This document shows, piece by piece, positions 18,037 through 26,844 of a stretch of 64,000 bases of DNA. Source of the stretch: CAUZIZ01 sp965218775. GTDB lineage: Bacteria > Acidobacteriota > UBA6911 > RPQK01 > JAJDTT01. The position numbers and the translations under genes are program-made. Numbering within the stretch: position 1 is the stretch's first letter; each line of letters opens with the position of its first letter. The notes beneath the pieces were generated by a model. It had not been told where the DNA came from, did no database searches, and saw only the letters and a list, made by a program, of their open reading frames with translations. Location: the NCBI GenBank assembly GCA_965218775.1, contig CBDCLS010000005.1, positions 1,612,001 through 1,676,000 on the forward strand, in the 5' to 3' direction.

Positions 18037-20847
18037 TCAGGCCGCGGAAGAACGATCAAGAACCTTCCGCAGTGCCTGGCCGGTGAAGGAACCCTCGCAA
18101 TCCGCAATCTCCTCCGGCCGCCCCTGGGCGATGACGCGGCCTCCTTGATTCCCGCCACCCGGCCCCAGATCGATTACCCAGTCGGCACACTTGATCACTT
18201 CGAGATTGTGCTCGATGACAATCACGGTATTGCCCAGATTCACCAGCTCAGAGAGGATCTTGAGCAATCTGCTTACATCCTCAAAGTGCAGTCCCGTGGT
18301 AGGCTCATCCAGGATGTACAACGTCTTTCCCGTCGATCGCCGATTGAGCTCGCTGGCGAGCTTCACTCGCTGAGCTTCACCTCCAGACAGTGTGGTGGCT
18401 GGCTGTCCCAGTCTGATGTAGCCCAATCCTACTTCCAGCAACGTCCGCAGCCTGTCTCGGATGGGAGGAATGTTCTCAAGCAGCGGATAGGATTCTTCAA
18501 CCGTCATGTCGAGCACGTCAGAAATAGAGTGGCTACCGTACTTGATGGCACGAGTCTCGCGGTTGTATCGGGTCCCGTCACAGGTCTCACAGAGGACATA
18601 GACATCTGGAAGAAAGTTCATTTCGATCTTCCGCAGCCCGTTGCCCCGACAGACATCACAGCGCCCGCCTTGAACGTTGAAGCTAAATCTGCCGGCCTTG
18701 TACCCGCGGGCCCGGGACTCCGGAAGCAATGCGAAGAGCTCTCTGATGGGGGTAAAAAGTCCCGTGTAGGTGGCCGGGTTAGACCGAGGTGTACGACCAA
18801 TAGGAGACTGATCGATCTCGATTACCTTGTCAATGTGCTCCAGCCCAGAGATCTCACGGTGGACGCCCGGTTCTAAGAGGGATCCGTAAAGTTCTCTCGA
18901 AAGGGCGCGGAACAGGACTTCATCCACCAGGGAAGACTTCCCTGAGCCCGAAACCCCTGTGACAGCAGTGAAGAGACCCAAGGGAAAGGCGACATCGATG
19001 GATCTCAGATTGTTGTGCTGGACCCCCAGCAACTCAATCCTCTTGCGGTTGCTCGAACGCCGCCGTTCTGGCATTTCGATGACCCGACTCCCACGCAGGT
19101 ATGAGGCTGTCAGGGACGCGTCGCTCTCGAGCACTTCGGATAGATTCCCCTGGGCTACTACCGCCCCCCCCTCGCTCGCGGCACCCGGCCCCAGATCCAC
19201 CAGATAGTCTCCATTTCGGATCGTATCTTCATCATGCTCGACAACCACGATCGTATTCCCTAGATCGCGCAACTGCCGGAGGGTTTCCAACAAACTCTGT
19301 ACATCTCGGGGATGGAGGCCGACGGAGGGCTCGTCCAACACGTACAGGACTCCCCTCAAACGAGAGCCCACCTGAGTCGCCAGGCGTACCCGCTGAGCTT
19401 CACCGCCGGAAAGCGAAACCGCCTTGCGATCAAGCGTCAAGTAGGAAAGCCCTACCTCCAGAAGAAAGCGCATTCGATGCTGAATCTCCTCGACGATCTG
19501 ACCGGCAATTGCCTGCTCTCGCGGCGAAAGACTGATCTGCCCGAGGGCCTCGAGACAATCGTCCAGAGGCATCCGACAATAGGCAGAAATAGAACGTCCG
19601 TTTATCTTGACCGAACGACTCTCCGGACGAAGCCGGCTACCCTCACAGACAGGGCAATCGCTCTCCCCCATGAAGCTGAGCAGTTGTTCCCTCTTTCGGT
19701 CGCTGCCAGTGGCCTCAATCCGATCCTTGAACCAGTGGTCCAGCCCCCGGAAGATGGCGTCGTAGGAGAACCCTTCATACTGGTAGCGGATGGGCCTACC
19801 GAGTCCACCCCGAAGCGCATCCAGAACCCGGCTGGGAAACTTCGAGAAGGACAAGCGGGGACTCAACGAGAATTCCTTCAGCAAAGCCCGGGACGATTCG
19901 CGAAACAAATTGAGCAAGTCCCGGTCGGCTAGCTTCAGCGTCAGGTCGTCGACCGAAGCCTTTGGATTCTGCACCAGACGCTCCAGACTCACCCCAAGTT
20001 GTACTCCCAAACCCTCACATACGGGACAACTTCCATACTTGCTGTTGAACGAGAAGCTGCGCGGCTCCAGAGTCGGCACGCTGACACCACAGTCCACGCA
20101 CGCCATACTCTCAGAAACCAGGATCTCGGGCCCTCCAACTACGGACACTGTAACCAGCCCTTCCGCTATCTGGATCGCCTGTCGGACTGAATTCTCGAGG
20201 CGAATCCGGCCTTGCGGGCTGACCACCAGGCGATCCACCACGATCTCGAGCGTGTGGTTTTTTCGCTTGTCCAGCTGGGGAGGATCCTCCAACTCGATCA
20301 TCGAGCCGTCCACCCGAGCTCGGATGAACCCCTCTTTCGAATACTGCTCGAAGACCTTCTTGAACTCTCCCTTTCGGTCCCGAACTATAGGAGCCAGGAT
20401 CAGGCAGCGTCCCCCCTGGGCTATTTCCTGGACTCGTTCGACAATCTGATCGACCGACTGGCGGCTAATGACGCGACCACATTGGGGGCAGTGGGGAGTC
20501 CCGATGCTGGAAAAAAGAAGCCTCAGGTAGTCATAGATCTCCGTAATGGTCCCTACGGTGGATCGGACGTTCCTCGAAGTCGTCTTCTGCTCGATGGAGA
20601 TGGCCGGTGAGAGTCCCTCGATGGAATCGACTTCGGGCTTTTCCATCTGCGCCAAGAACTGCCGGGCATAGGTGGAAAGTGACTCAATATAGCGCCTCTG
20701 TCCCTCCGCATACAGAGTGTCGAAGGCCAGGCTCGACTTCCCGGATCCACTCAAACCCGTGATCACAGTGATCTGGTCACGGGGAAGGTCCAAGTTGACG
20801 TTCTTGAGGTTGTGCTGTCTGGCACCACGGATGGAGAGATGCTTCAT
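18037..20847 (-). CDS. uvrA: UvrABC excinuclease subunit A
   Basis: 936 residues, the usual length. Damage-recognition ATPase of nucleotide excision repair. Two ABC modules are clear: Walker A GLSGSGKSS and GVSGSGKSS, signatures LSGGEAQRVRLA and LSGGEAQRVKLA, Walker B VLDEPSVGLHP and ILDEPTTGLHF. Zinc-module cysteine pairs include CPQC, CPVC, CDVC and CETC. ATG 20847 (MKHLSIRG) matches the conserved start. It has no ribosome site; instead four tandem copies of a heptamer lie immediately upstream. An in-frame 27-residue extension to 20928 is judged spurious because it is read from the repeat. Confidence 0.96.
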   Translation of the reverse strand: MKHLSIRGARQHNLKNVNLDLPRDQITVITGLSGSGKSSLAFDTLYAEGQRRYIESLSTYARQFLAQMEKPEVDSIEGLSPAISIEQKTTSRNVRSTVGTITEIYDYLRLLFSSIGTPHCPQCGRVISRQSVDQIVERVQEIAQGGRCLILAPIVRDRKGEFKKVFEQYSKEGFIRARVDGSMIELEDPPQLDKRKNHTLEIVVDRLVVSPQGRIRLENSVRQAIQIAEGLVTVSVVGGPEILVSESMACVDCGVSVPTLEPRSFSFNSKYGSCPVCEGLGVQLGVSLERLVQNPKASVDDLTLKLADRDLLNLFRESSRALLKEFSLSPRLSFSKFPSRVLDALRGGLGRPIRYQYEGFSYDAIFRGLDHWFKDRIEATGSDRKREQLLSFMGESDCPVCEGSRLRPESRSVKINGRSISAYCRMPLDDCLEALGQISLSPREQAIAGQIVEEIQHRMRFLLEVGLSYLTLDRKAVSLSGGEAQRVRLATQVGSRLRGVLYVLDEPSVGLHPRDVQSLLETLRQLRDLGNTIVVVEHDEDTIRNGDYLVDLGPGAASEGGAVVAQGNLSEVLESDASLTASYLRGSRVIEMPERRRSSNRKRIELLGVQHNNLRSIDVAFPLGLFTAVTGVSGSGKSSLVDEVLFRALSRELYGSLLEPGVHREISGLEHIDKVIEIDQSPIGRTPRSNPATYTGLFTPIRELFALLPESRARGYKAGRFSFNVQGGRCDVCRGNGLRKIEMNFLPDVYVLCETCDGTRYNRETRAIKYGSHSISDVLDMTVEESYPLLENIPPIRDRLRTLLEVGLGYIRLGQPATTLSGGEAQRVKLASELNRRSTGKTLYILDEPTTGLHFEDVSRLLKILSELVNLGNTVIVIEHNLEVIKCADWVIDLGPGGGNQGGRVIAQGRPEEIADCEGSFTGQALRKVLDRSSAA

Positions 20848-20851
20848 CGAA

Positions 20852-20879
20852 GATACAAGATACAAGATACAAGATACAA
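20852..20879. repeat. Tandem heptamer GATACAA x4 in the uvrA leader
   Basis: Four perfect copies at 20852-20858, 20859-20865, 20866-20872 and 20873-20879, ending five bases before the uvrA ATG on the minus strand. They occupy the place of the ribosome-binding site. Copy-number change by slippage would alter the leader length in steps of seven. Confidence 0.9.
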
Positions 20880-21043
20880 ACAAGCACCAAGTTCCAAATC
20901 CCAAACAGACCTCTGGGGGTCTAGCCAAAAGCTGTCCAACTGTTGGTGCGATTCACTAGTTCCAATCGAGCCGACCAGAGGCCTTCTCCTCCAATTCGTT
21001 TGAGATTTGGTACTTGGAATTTGGTGCTTGTTTGTATCTTGTA
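20872..21043. repeat. Inverted repeat element between uvrA and the HtrA-like gene
   Basis: Left arm 20872-20906 (AAGATACAAACAAGCACCAA ...) and right arm 20998-21043 are inverted copies, with a few base changes and a short gap, around about 90 bases of non-coding DNA. Related fragments occur near 42178 (AGATACAAGATACC) and 56510 (TTTGGGATTTGAGATTT). No coding potential. Confidence 0.75.
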
Positions 21044-21129
21044 CCTTGGGAATTGGACTACTAGCTTGGAATTGAGATCGCAGCAGAACAAAGCTTCCTG
21101 CTGTCTGAACCACTACGGCCGGGGGCGGG

Positions 21130-22467
21130 TCATCGCAGCCTGAGTCTCTCGGTTTGAACTCGACCCTTCCTCACAAACTGGAGAATCAGAAACTCGTTTC
21201 CAGAGGGCTCCAGTAAGTTCCTTAGATCCTCTGCCACTTGGACCTGACGCCCGTTCACCCGGATAAGGATATCACCGGACTGGAATCCCGATTTCTGGGC
21301 CAGGCTATCGCTCAAAACCGACTTCACTAGCAGACCTCGATCAATGGGAGATTGGAAGCTTCTCGCTTGTTGAGGGGTCAATGGGGCAACCACCAATCCC
21401 AGGGAAAGTGGGGGCGGCGAGAGCGTCCGATGGACGCGAAACTCTTCTGTACGACCTTTTCCCGACCCTTCAAAAAGCTCCAGTTTCCAAGAGAGCGAAG
21501 GACGCTTTCCACAGCACTCACCCAGAGTAGCAGCGATCACCATCTGCCCCTCGCCCCGGGCGATGAGCACATCGATCTGGTCGCCTGGCTTCTTTGCCTT
21601 GATGCTCCTGAGCAGGTCGTCCCGGTTCCTGGTCTCGTGTTCATCCACTTTCAAGATGACATCTCCCGGCAGAAATCCGGCTTGCTGCGCCGGGCTCTCA
21701 AGAATTACTTCCTCGATGTCAGGAATGACGGAATCCTCACGCAGAAAAATCCCCAACCACCCAGCCCGGACATTGGCCCCCTTTCGAACTACCGCTTCAA
21801 CCGATTGTTGAAGCGTCTGGAAGGGGATGAGACGGCAATTGACAATCCTCCGACTGAAAGGATGCAGAGCTACGCGGGTGAGCACACCCACCAGCCGATC
21901 ACTGGGATCAAAAACAAAACTCCCTTCCCAGATGCTGGTGTCCCGCAAGGCAACGGAGGCTCTGATCTGGAGTGCCCTTGGAGTCCCCCTCCCACTCGAG
22001 TCCCATTGGATCACCGAGCCAGCATCCGTCTCCCAACCTTTTCCTCCGGGGTAAACGACCCGAAGGCCCTTTTCAGGAAACGACCCCGTGGGAGGCAGGG
22101 ACAGCTCATGCTCCTGGGTGGACTCTAGAATGGCTAGATGGATTCTCTCATCTACTCCGATCAGGCGTACCGGATGCTCAGCCTCTCCCCACGCCTGGAC
22201 CTTCAAGCTGACGCCGGGAAGGCTCAGATCGGGACCACGGCTCCCGACGTAGGACAGAACGTGTCTCGAATCCACGAAAGCACCCTTGAACTGGATCCTT
22301 TCACGGACTGTGGGCTGTGGAATCAAGTGCCCCTGGAAGACGATGCCGCTGAACTCCCGATCCAGGTACACTCTGACCAGAGACTGGAAGGGAGCTCCCC
22401 CAGCTTCGAGGCCTTCAGCCCCAAGCCCTAGTAGTCCGAGCGTCAATATCAGAAGCCAGCGGCGCAT
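21130..22467 (-). CDS. HtrA/DegP-like envelope protein with degenerate protease domain and two PDZ domains
   Basis: 445 residues with a Sec signal peptide (1-22). The ~25-235 region aligns with a trypsin-like HtrA domain, but the Asp-box reads HLAIL rather than DLAvL and the GNSGGP serine loop reads WEGSFVFDP, so the catalytic triad looks lost. PDZ1 (about 240-325) has GWLGIFL...QQAGFLPGDVILKVD; PDZ2 (about 360-445) has KSGFQSGDILIRVNGRQV. It is the third gene of a sigma/anti-sigma operon, the place where active proteases such as DegP or MucD usually sit. Probably a peptide-binding or chaperone-like sensor of envelope stress. Confidence 0.78.
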   Translation of the reverse strand: MRRWLLILTLGLLGLGAEGLEAGGAPFQSLVRVYLDREFSGIVFQGHLIPQPTVRERIQFKGAFVDSRHVLSYVGSRGPDLSLPGVSLKVQAWGEAEHPVRLIGVDERIHLAILESTQEHELSLPPTGSFPEKGLRVVYPGGKGWETDAGSVIQWDSSGRGTPRALQIRASVALRDTSIWEGSFVFDPSDRLVGVLTRVALHPFSRRIVNCRLIPFQTLQQSVEAVVRKGANVRAGWLGIFLREDSVIPDIEEVILESPAQQAGFLPGDVILKVDEHETRNRDDLLRSIKAKKPGDQIDVLIARGEGQMVIAATLGECCGKRPSLSWKLELFEGSGKGRTEEFRVHRTLSPPPLSLGLVVAPLTPQQARSFQSPIDRGLLVKSVLSDSLAQKSGFQSGDILIRVNGRQVQVAEDLRNLLEPSGNEFLILQFVRKGRVQTERLRLR

Positions 22468-22565
22468 CTCTGCCTCAATTCAAGTCCTTGCATGATCTCA
22501 TTGCCCGCGACGATATAGTGGATCACGGCCTGAATGACTCGGGCCGCTTGCTGTCGGCCCAGAAA

Positions 22566-23105
22566 TCAATAACTTGTCTGGTGGAGATAAACGTCTGGAT
22601 GGAGATCTCGTGTCAGCACCTCGATCTGGGCGGGTATCCGCACCACGACTGGTGCTCCCGAACGATCCTCAACCTTGACTTCAACGTAGGGGGTACTCGA
22701 AGTACCATCCGATTCGGACCGAGGGGTTGACTCCGCATCCGAGATGCTCTCGGAGCGCCTGGATTCCAGGGCGGAACCAGTGTCGTTCCAAAACGCTTTC
22801 AGATCCTCAACTCCCCAAAAACTCGAGGAATCACTGAGAGTCATGACCGCCAGTAGAACCACAACCAGGCCCCATGCAGCTCTCCAACCAATCCAGGACA
22901 TGAAACTTGCCGACACGACTCTAGAGGAAAAGTCGCTAGGAGCCCTGGCCGCCGCTTTGAGAGACTGGTTCAGCTGTTCCAGCGCCGCCACTTCATGATA
23001 AAGCTTCCGACATTCTGGGCACTGGTGCACGTGCTGCAGGACCGCGGCGTCGTGACCGATCGTGCCCTCATCCATGAGCTGTTTTTCAACCCACTCGCAG
23101 TTCAT
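22566..23105 (-). CDS. Zinc-finger anti-sigma factor (membrane-anchored)
   Basis: 179 residues. The N-terminal zf-HC2/ZAS domain shows C3, H25, C29 and C32 (HVHQCPEC) for zinc. One membrane helix lies at about 73-90, followed by a Ser/Glu-rich periplasmic region. Its ATG overlaps the stop of the sigma factor gene (ATGA, 23102-23105), so the two are translationally coupled. It should hold the ECF sigma factor at the membrane until an envelope signal releases it. Confidence 0.88.
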   Translation of the reverse strand: MNCEWVEKQLMDEGTIGHDAAVLQHVHQCPECRKLYHEVAALEQLNQSLKAAARAPSDFSSRVVSASFMSWIGWRAAWGLVVVLLAVMTLSDSSSFWGVEDLKAFWNDTGSALESRRSESISDAESTPRSESDGTSSTPYVEVKVEDRSGAPVVVRIPAQIEVLTRDLHPDVYLHQTSY

Positions 23106-23698
23106 CGTATTCTCGCCAGCTTTTGCCGCAGCAGTTTCTTGGCACGGTGAAGCCTGGACTTGACTGTCCCGACACTCAGTTTGAGCACCTTTCCCACCTC
23201 TTCGTGCGAGAGCTCCTGGACTTCCCGTAGAACGAAGACCAGACGATACTTCTCGGGAAGCGACTTCAGGGCGGCCTGCAGCATTTGAATCTGCTCTTTA
23301 CGATCCAAGCTGCACTCGGGAGAAGGCCCGTCATGTTCCAACGGGATATCCTGCTCTTCCTGCTGGAAGAAGAGCCGATAGGTAAAGGAACGACTCCTGC
23401 GCTTCCGGCGCCTGATCTCATCCAGGGCGAGATTGGTGGCGATCCGGTAGATCCAGGTGGAAAACTGATACTTCGCATGGTAACGGTGAGCATGCTTGAA
23501 GACCCGAATGAAGGTCTCCTGTCCCAGGTCGACGGCCTGTTCGTAGTCCCCGACCAGGTTGTAGATGTAGTTGACCAGTTTGTCCTGATAGCGCTCTACC
23601 AGGACTTGAAACGCGTACTCGTTACCTTCCAGGTGGGACGAAATGAGGGCATTGTCGCCGAAGGACAACGTGGTTTCGAGTCCTATACTTTGGGCCAT
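23102..23698 (-). CDS. ECF RNA polymerase sigma factor (RpoE-like)
   Basis: 198 residues. Sigma region 2 (about 26-95) contains DLGQETFIRVFK and STWIYRIATNLALDEIRRRKRR. Region 4 (about 135-195) contains LPEKYRLVFVLREVQELSHEEVGKVL and a SVGTVKSRLHRAKKLLR recognition helix. AGGAG precedes the ATG by five bases. A sigma-E-type promoter lies 50-80 bases upstream, so the operon (sigma, anti-sigma, HtrA-like protein) is probably autoregulated. Confidence 0.93.
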   Translation of the reverse strand: MAQSIGLETTLSFGDNALISSHLEGNEYAFQVLVERYQDKLVNYIYNLVGDYEQAVDLGQETFIRVFKHAHRYHAKYQFSTWIYRIATNLALDEIRRRKRRSRSFTYRLFFQQEEQDIPLEHDGPSPECSLDRKEQIQMLQAALKSLPEKYRLVFVLREVQELSHEEVGKVLKLSVGTVKSRLHRAKKLLRQKLARIR

Positions 23699-23749
23699 TT
23701 GGCTCCTGGCTAAGCACGCTAAAGTGTCAATAAATCAGTGTACTTAGTC

Positions 23750-23777
23750 TAAGACGACAGAAATAGGCTTTTGTTCC
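23750..23777 (-). promoter_or_regulatory. Sigma-E-type (ECF) autoregulatory promoter
   Basis: On the minus strand GGAAC (23777-23773) is followed, after exactly 17 bases, by GTCTTA (23755-23750). This matches the classical GGAACTT-N15-GTCTAA layout recognised by RpoE-type sigma factors. Predicted start near 23743, giving a 45-base leader to the sigma factor ATG. Confidence 0.75.
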
Positions 23778-23778
23778 C

Positions 23779-23812
23779 AAAAAAATGCCTGCACTCCGAC
23801 CAGCTGCAGAGC
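23779..23812 (-). terminator. Rho-independent terminator of polA
   Basis: On the minus strand a GC-rich stem (GCTCTGCA with TGCAGGC, one bulge) around an eleven-base loop is followed by seven T residues. It lies just after the polA stop, and its T-run touches the -35 box of the sigma factor promoter, insulating the two units. Confidence 0.55.
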
Positions 23813-23819
23813 GGGTGTG

Positions 23820-26414
23820 TCACTTCGCCTCGTACCAGGAGGCACCAATCGCGACATCGACCTGCAAGGGCACGATCAAGTCTGCTACGCCTTCCATCTT
23901 CTCCTTGATGAGCTGGGTCAGCTCGTCAACCTCAGATTCTTCGACCTCGGCCACCAACTCGTCGTGGACCTGCAGTATCAACCTCGATTTCATCTCTCTA
24001 CGGGTCATCTCTCTATAGATGGAAACCATGGCCTTTTTTATCAGATCGGCAGCAGTGCCCTGAATCGGCGCGTTAATTGCGGTGCGCTCTCCAAAACTCC
24101 TCAAGTTCCAGTTCTTGCTGCGCACTTCGGGGATCTGGCGGATTCTCCCGAACAGGGTCTTCACCTGGCCCTCCTGATAGACCTGCTCCCGCGTTTCTTG
24201 GGTCCAGTTCTTGACCCCCTGGTAGCGCTCGAAGTAGTCGTCGATCAGGCGCTGTGCCTCCTGACGTCCTATCTTGAGATTCTGGGCAAGGCCGAAGGAG
24301 CTGACCCCATACATGATTCCAAAGTTAATGACCTTGGCATAGCGGCGCAGCTCACGCGAGTCCATGTCGGGCTTGTCTCCGAAGACCTCTCGTGCAGTCC
24401 GTTCGTGCACATCCTCACCTTGATGAAAAGCATCTACCAGGACCGGGTCCTCGGAAAGATGGGCCATGACCCTGAGTTCGATCTGGGAATAATCGGCTGC
24501 CAGAATCTTGTAACCGGGTTCGGGCACGAAGGCGCGGCGGATCTGTCTTCCCAGTTCGCTTTTGATAGGGATGTTCTGGAGATTGGGATTGCTAGAAGAC
24601 AGGCGTCCGGTTGCCGCCACCATCTGGTTGTATGAGGTGTGGATCCTCCCGGTCCCGGAATCGACCAGATCGGGAAGCGCATCCATATAAGTGTTCTTCA
24701 GCTTGGTCAGCTCGCGGTAGTCGAGAATCAGACGGGCGATTTCATAGCTCCCGGCCAGATCCTCCAGGACTTCCACTCCAGTGGCAAAATGCCCAGCCTT
24801 ACGCGTTTTCTTGGGCCGGGGAAGACCCAGCTTGTCGAAGAGGACGGTCGCCAGCTGGCGGGGAGAGTTGACATTGAATTCGTGTCCGGCGATCTCGTAG
24901 ATCTTTTGTCTGAGCTTGTCGACATCTCCTTCCACCTGCCTGGACATCTCCTGGAGCAGATTACAATCCACCTTGACCCCATTGCCTTCCATACTGGCCA
25001 GCACTTCCACCAAAGGCATTTCAATTTCTTTGAGTAGACTCTCGAGTCCCTGCTCCGCGAGCAGCGGCTGCAAGACCTGGAATAATCGAAGGGTCAAATC
25101 GGCTCGCTTGGAAACAACCGCGTCGGGATCCTCTTCGAACAGCTTCGCCTGGCCCTCAACCAGGCGGTAGTGCAGGTATTCCAGAGCCAGTTTTTCGAGG
25201 GAGAAGTTGTTCTGATTGGGCATCAGGAGATAGGCCATGAGCATGGTGTCCTGAAAATTCTGCTCCAGGCACCAGTGGTTCCGGCGAGCGAAAAAATACA
25301 GAGGCTTGAGATCGTGGATGACCCAGGTCGAGGGTCCCTTCAGAAGCTCCTGGACCTCCGGTTCACATCTTTGCAAGAGGCTCTCGGATAGGTAGAAAGC
25401 CTTCTCCGTCTCGACGCTGACTGCCAGGCCCTTCAAGGTCCCCTTCAGGGCTTCGTCGTAGGAAAGCGCAAGTGCCACTTCCTTCCCTTCCAATCGTTCG
25501 GCCAGGGACCTGACCTGCTCTGCACTCTCGAGGGTCTGGTACTGACCCGAAACGGCTTCGGGCTCAGGCAGGAACTCTTCCAGGAGACTGGTAAAGTTCA
25601 GCTCGGTAAACAGCGCACTCGCTTCCTCTTTGTCGGGCTCGGAAAGCTCTAGATCTGAAAGATTCACTTCAAGGGGCAAGTCGGTGTGAATCCTCAATAA
25701 CTCCCTACTTTGCTGTATCTGGGCTTCGTTCTGCTGCAGACTTTCCCGATAGGTCTTGCGGCTCACCTCGTCGCGGTGATCGAGCAGATTTTGCAGCGTT
25801 CCGTACTTCTGGATTAGCTGCTGCGCACCCTTTTCGCCGATTCCAGGTGCTCCCGGAATGTTGTCCGAGGTATCACCCATCAGGCTCAGGATGTCTAGAA
25901 TACGGTCGGGTGGGACTCCAAACTTCTCTTCTACTTTCTGCTCGTCAAAACGGCTCATCGTCCGCGTGTCCAGGACACTGACAGCGGGGCCGACCAGCTG
26001 GAAGAGATCTTTATCTATGGTCACAATGACCACTTCCAGGCCCTGTTCTACCGCCTTCGTGGTCATGGTGGCGATGACGTCATCTGCTTCGTAGCGCTCA
26101 TGAGAGAGCACCGGCACGCGCAGGACCTGGCACACCTTGAAGACATAGGGAATCTGTGCCAGCAGGTCCTCGGGCGTGGGTCGGCGTGTAGACTTGTATT
26201 CTGCGTATTGCTCGTGGCGGACCGTTGGTCCCGGCAGATCGACTGCAACGCCAACGTAGGTGGGATTCTCCTCTTTGATCATCTTCCGCAGCATGTTCGT
26301 GAAGCCATAGATTGCGTTCGTGGGAAAGCCCTCTTTGCTGGTCAATCCCTGGATCGCATAGTACGCCCGGTAGAGCTGCGACATGCCGTCAACAAGGTAG
26401 AGTCTGGAGGCCAC
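23820..26414 (-). CDS. polA: DNA polymerase I
   Basis: 864 residues. The 5'-nuclease domain (1 to ~290) has DGMSQLYRAYYA, YEADDVIATM and DTSDNIPGAPGIGEKGA. The middle 3'-5' exonuclease domain is degenerate: the D-x-E metal site expected near 315 reads ALALSYDEA, so proofreading is probably absent. The polymerase domain (~480-864) is intact with motif A DYSQIELRVMAHLSED, motif B KVINFGIMYG and motif C QVHDEL. Acts in Okazaki fragment processing and repair synthesis. The start is GTG at 26414 with no clear ribosome site. Confidence 0.95.
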   Translation of the reverse strand: MASRLYLVDGMSQLYRAYYAIQGLTSKEGFPTNAIYGFTNMLRKMIKEENPTYVGVAVDLPGPTVRHEQYAEYKSTRRPTPEDLLAQIPYVFKVCQVLRVPVLSHERYEADDVIATMTTKAVEQGLEVVIVTIDKDLFQLVGPAVSVLDTRTMSRFDEQKVEEKFGVPPDRILDILSLMGDTSDNIPGAPGIGEKGAQQLIQKYGTLQNLLDHRDEVSRKTYRESLQQNEAQIQQSRELLRIHTDLPLEVNLSDLELSEPDKEEASALFTELNFTSLLEEFLPEPEAVSGQYQTLESAEQVRSLAERLEGKEVALALSYDEALKGTLKGLAVSVETEKAFYLSESLLQRCEPEVQELLKGPSTWVIHDLKPLYFFARRNHWCLEQNFQDTMLMAYLLMPNQNNFSLEKLALEYLHYRLVEGQAKLFEEDPDAVVSKRADLTLRLFQVLQPLLAEQGLESLLKEIEMPLVEVLASMEGNGVKVDCNLLQEMSRQVEGDVDKLRQKIYEIAGHEFNVNSPRQLATVLFDKLGLPRPKKTRKAGHFATGVEVLEDLAGSYEIARLILDYRELTKLKNTYMDALPDLVDSGTGRIHTSYNQMVAATGRLSSSNPNLQNIPIKSELGRQIRRAFVPEPGYKILAADYSQIELRVMAHLSEDPVLVDAFHQGEDVHERTAREVFGDKPDMDSRELRRYAKVINFGIMYGVSSFGLAQNLKIGRQEAQRLIDDYFERYQGVKNWTQETREQVYQEGQVKTLFGRIRQIPEVRSKNWNLRSFGERTAINAPIQGTAADLIKKAMVSIYREMTRREMKSRLILQVHDELVAEVEESEVDELTQLIKEKMEGVADLIVPLQVDVAIGASWYEAK

Positions 26415-26525
26415 GAGTTCATGTTATCACACCCCCTGAAAGGGGTCTGGCGAGGGCGGGAATTCCCGCTGTATTAGAACTTACAGCACTCCGGCCTGCT
26501 CCACGAACAAAGGCCTGGAGTCTTC

Positions 26526-26775
26526 CCTTCGAAATTCGCTTGTTCGATATTCTGCGGTTCAGCATTTCCACCGGTTGCCTTCTCCAGAGCAGGGAAAAAG
26601 GCGAAATCACAAACCGTAGAACACCGAACATGCGAACGCCGAACCGTCTTCCTTAACCTTCGAAATTCGCTTGTTCGATATTCTGCGGTTCAGCATTGAT
26701 CGGTTGCCTCCTCCAGAACCAAGGAAAGGCTAAATCACAAACCGCAGAACAACGAACATGCGAACTCCGAAGTCG
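26526..26775. repeat. Two tandem ~130-bp palindromic repeat units between polA and plsC
   Basis: Unit 1 (26526-26656) and unit 2 (26657 to about 26775) both begin CCTTCGAAATTCGCTTGTTC. Each unit is itself a hairpin: the TTGTTCGATATTCTGCGGTT arm pairs with a downstream AACCG(C/T)AGAACA(C/A)CGAACA arm. They fill the space between divergent polA and plsC. The open frame of plsC extends into unit 2, but the real start is downstream. Confidence 0.85.
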
Positions 26776-26844
26776 GGCGCAGCGGTGAAGTTTCAGCTTA
26801 GCCTCACCTTGATAACAGCCCTCCCTTCGCTTAGGATGTGGGGG

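Noticed and set aside
17245..18876. 543-codon plus-strand open frame
   Set aside because: It lies opposite the GT-C transferase and the 3' end of uvrA, both clear genes. Composition is that of an antisense shadow.
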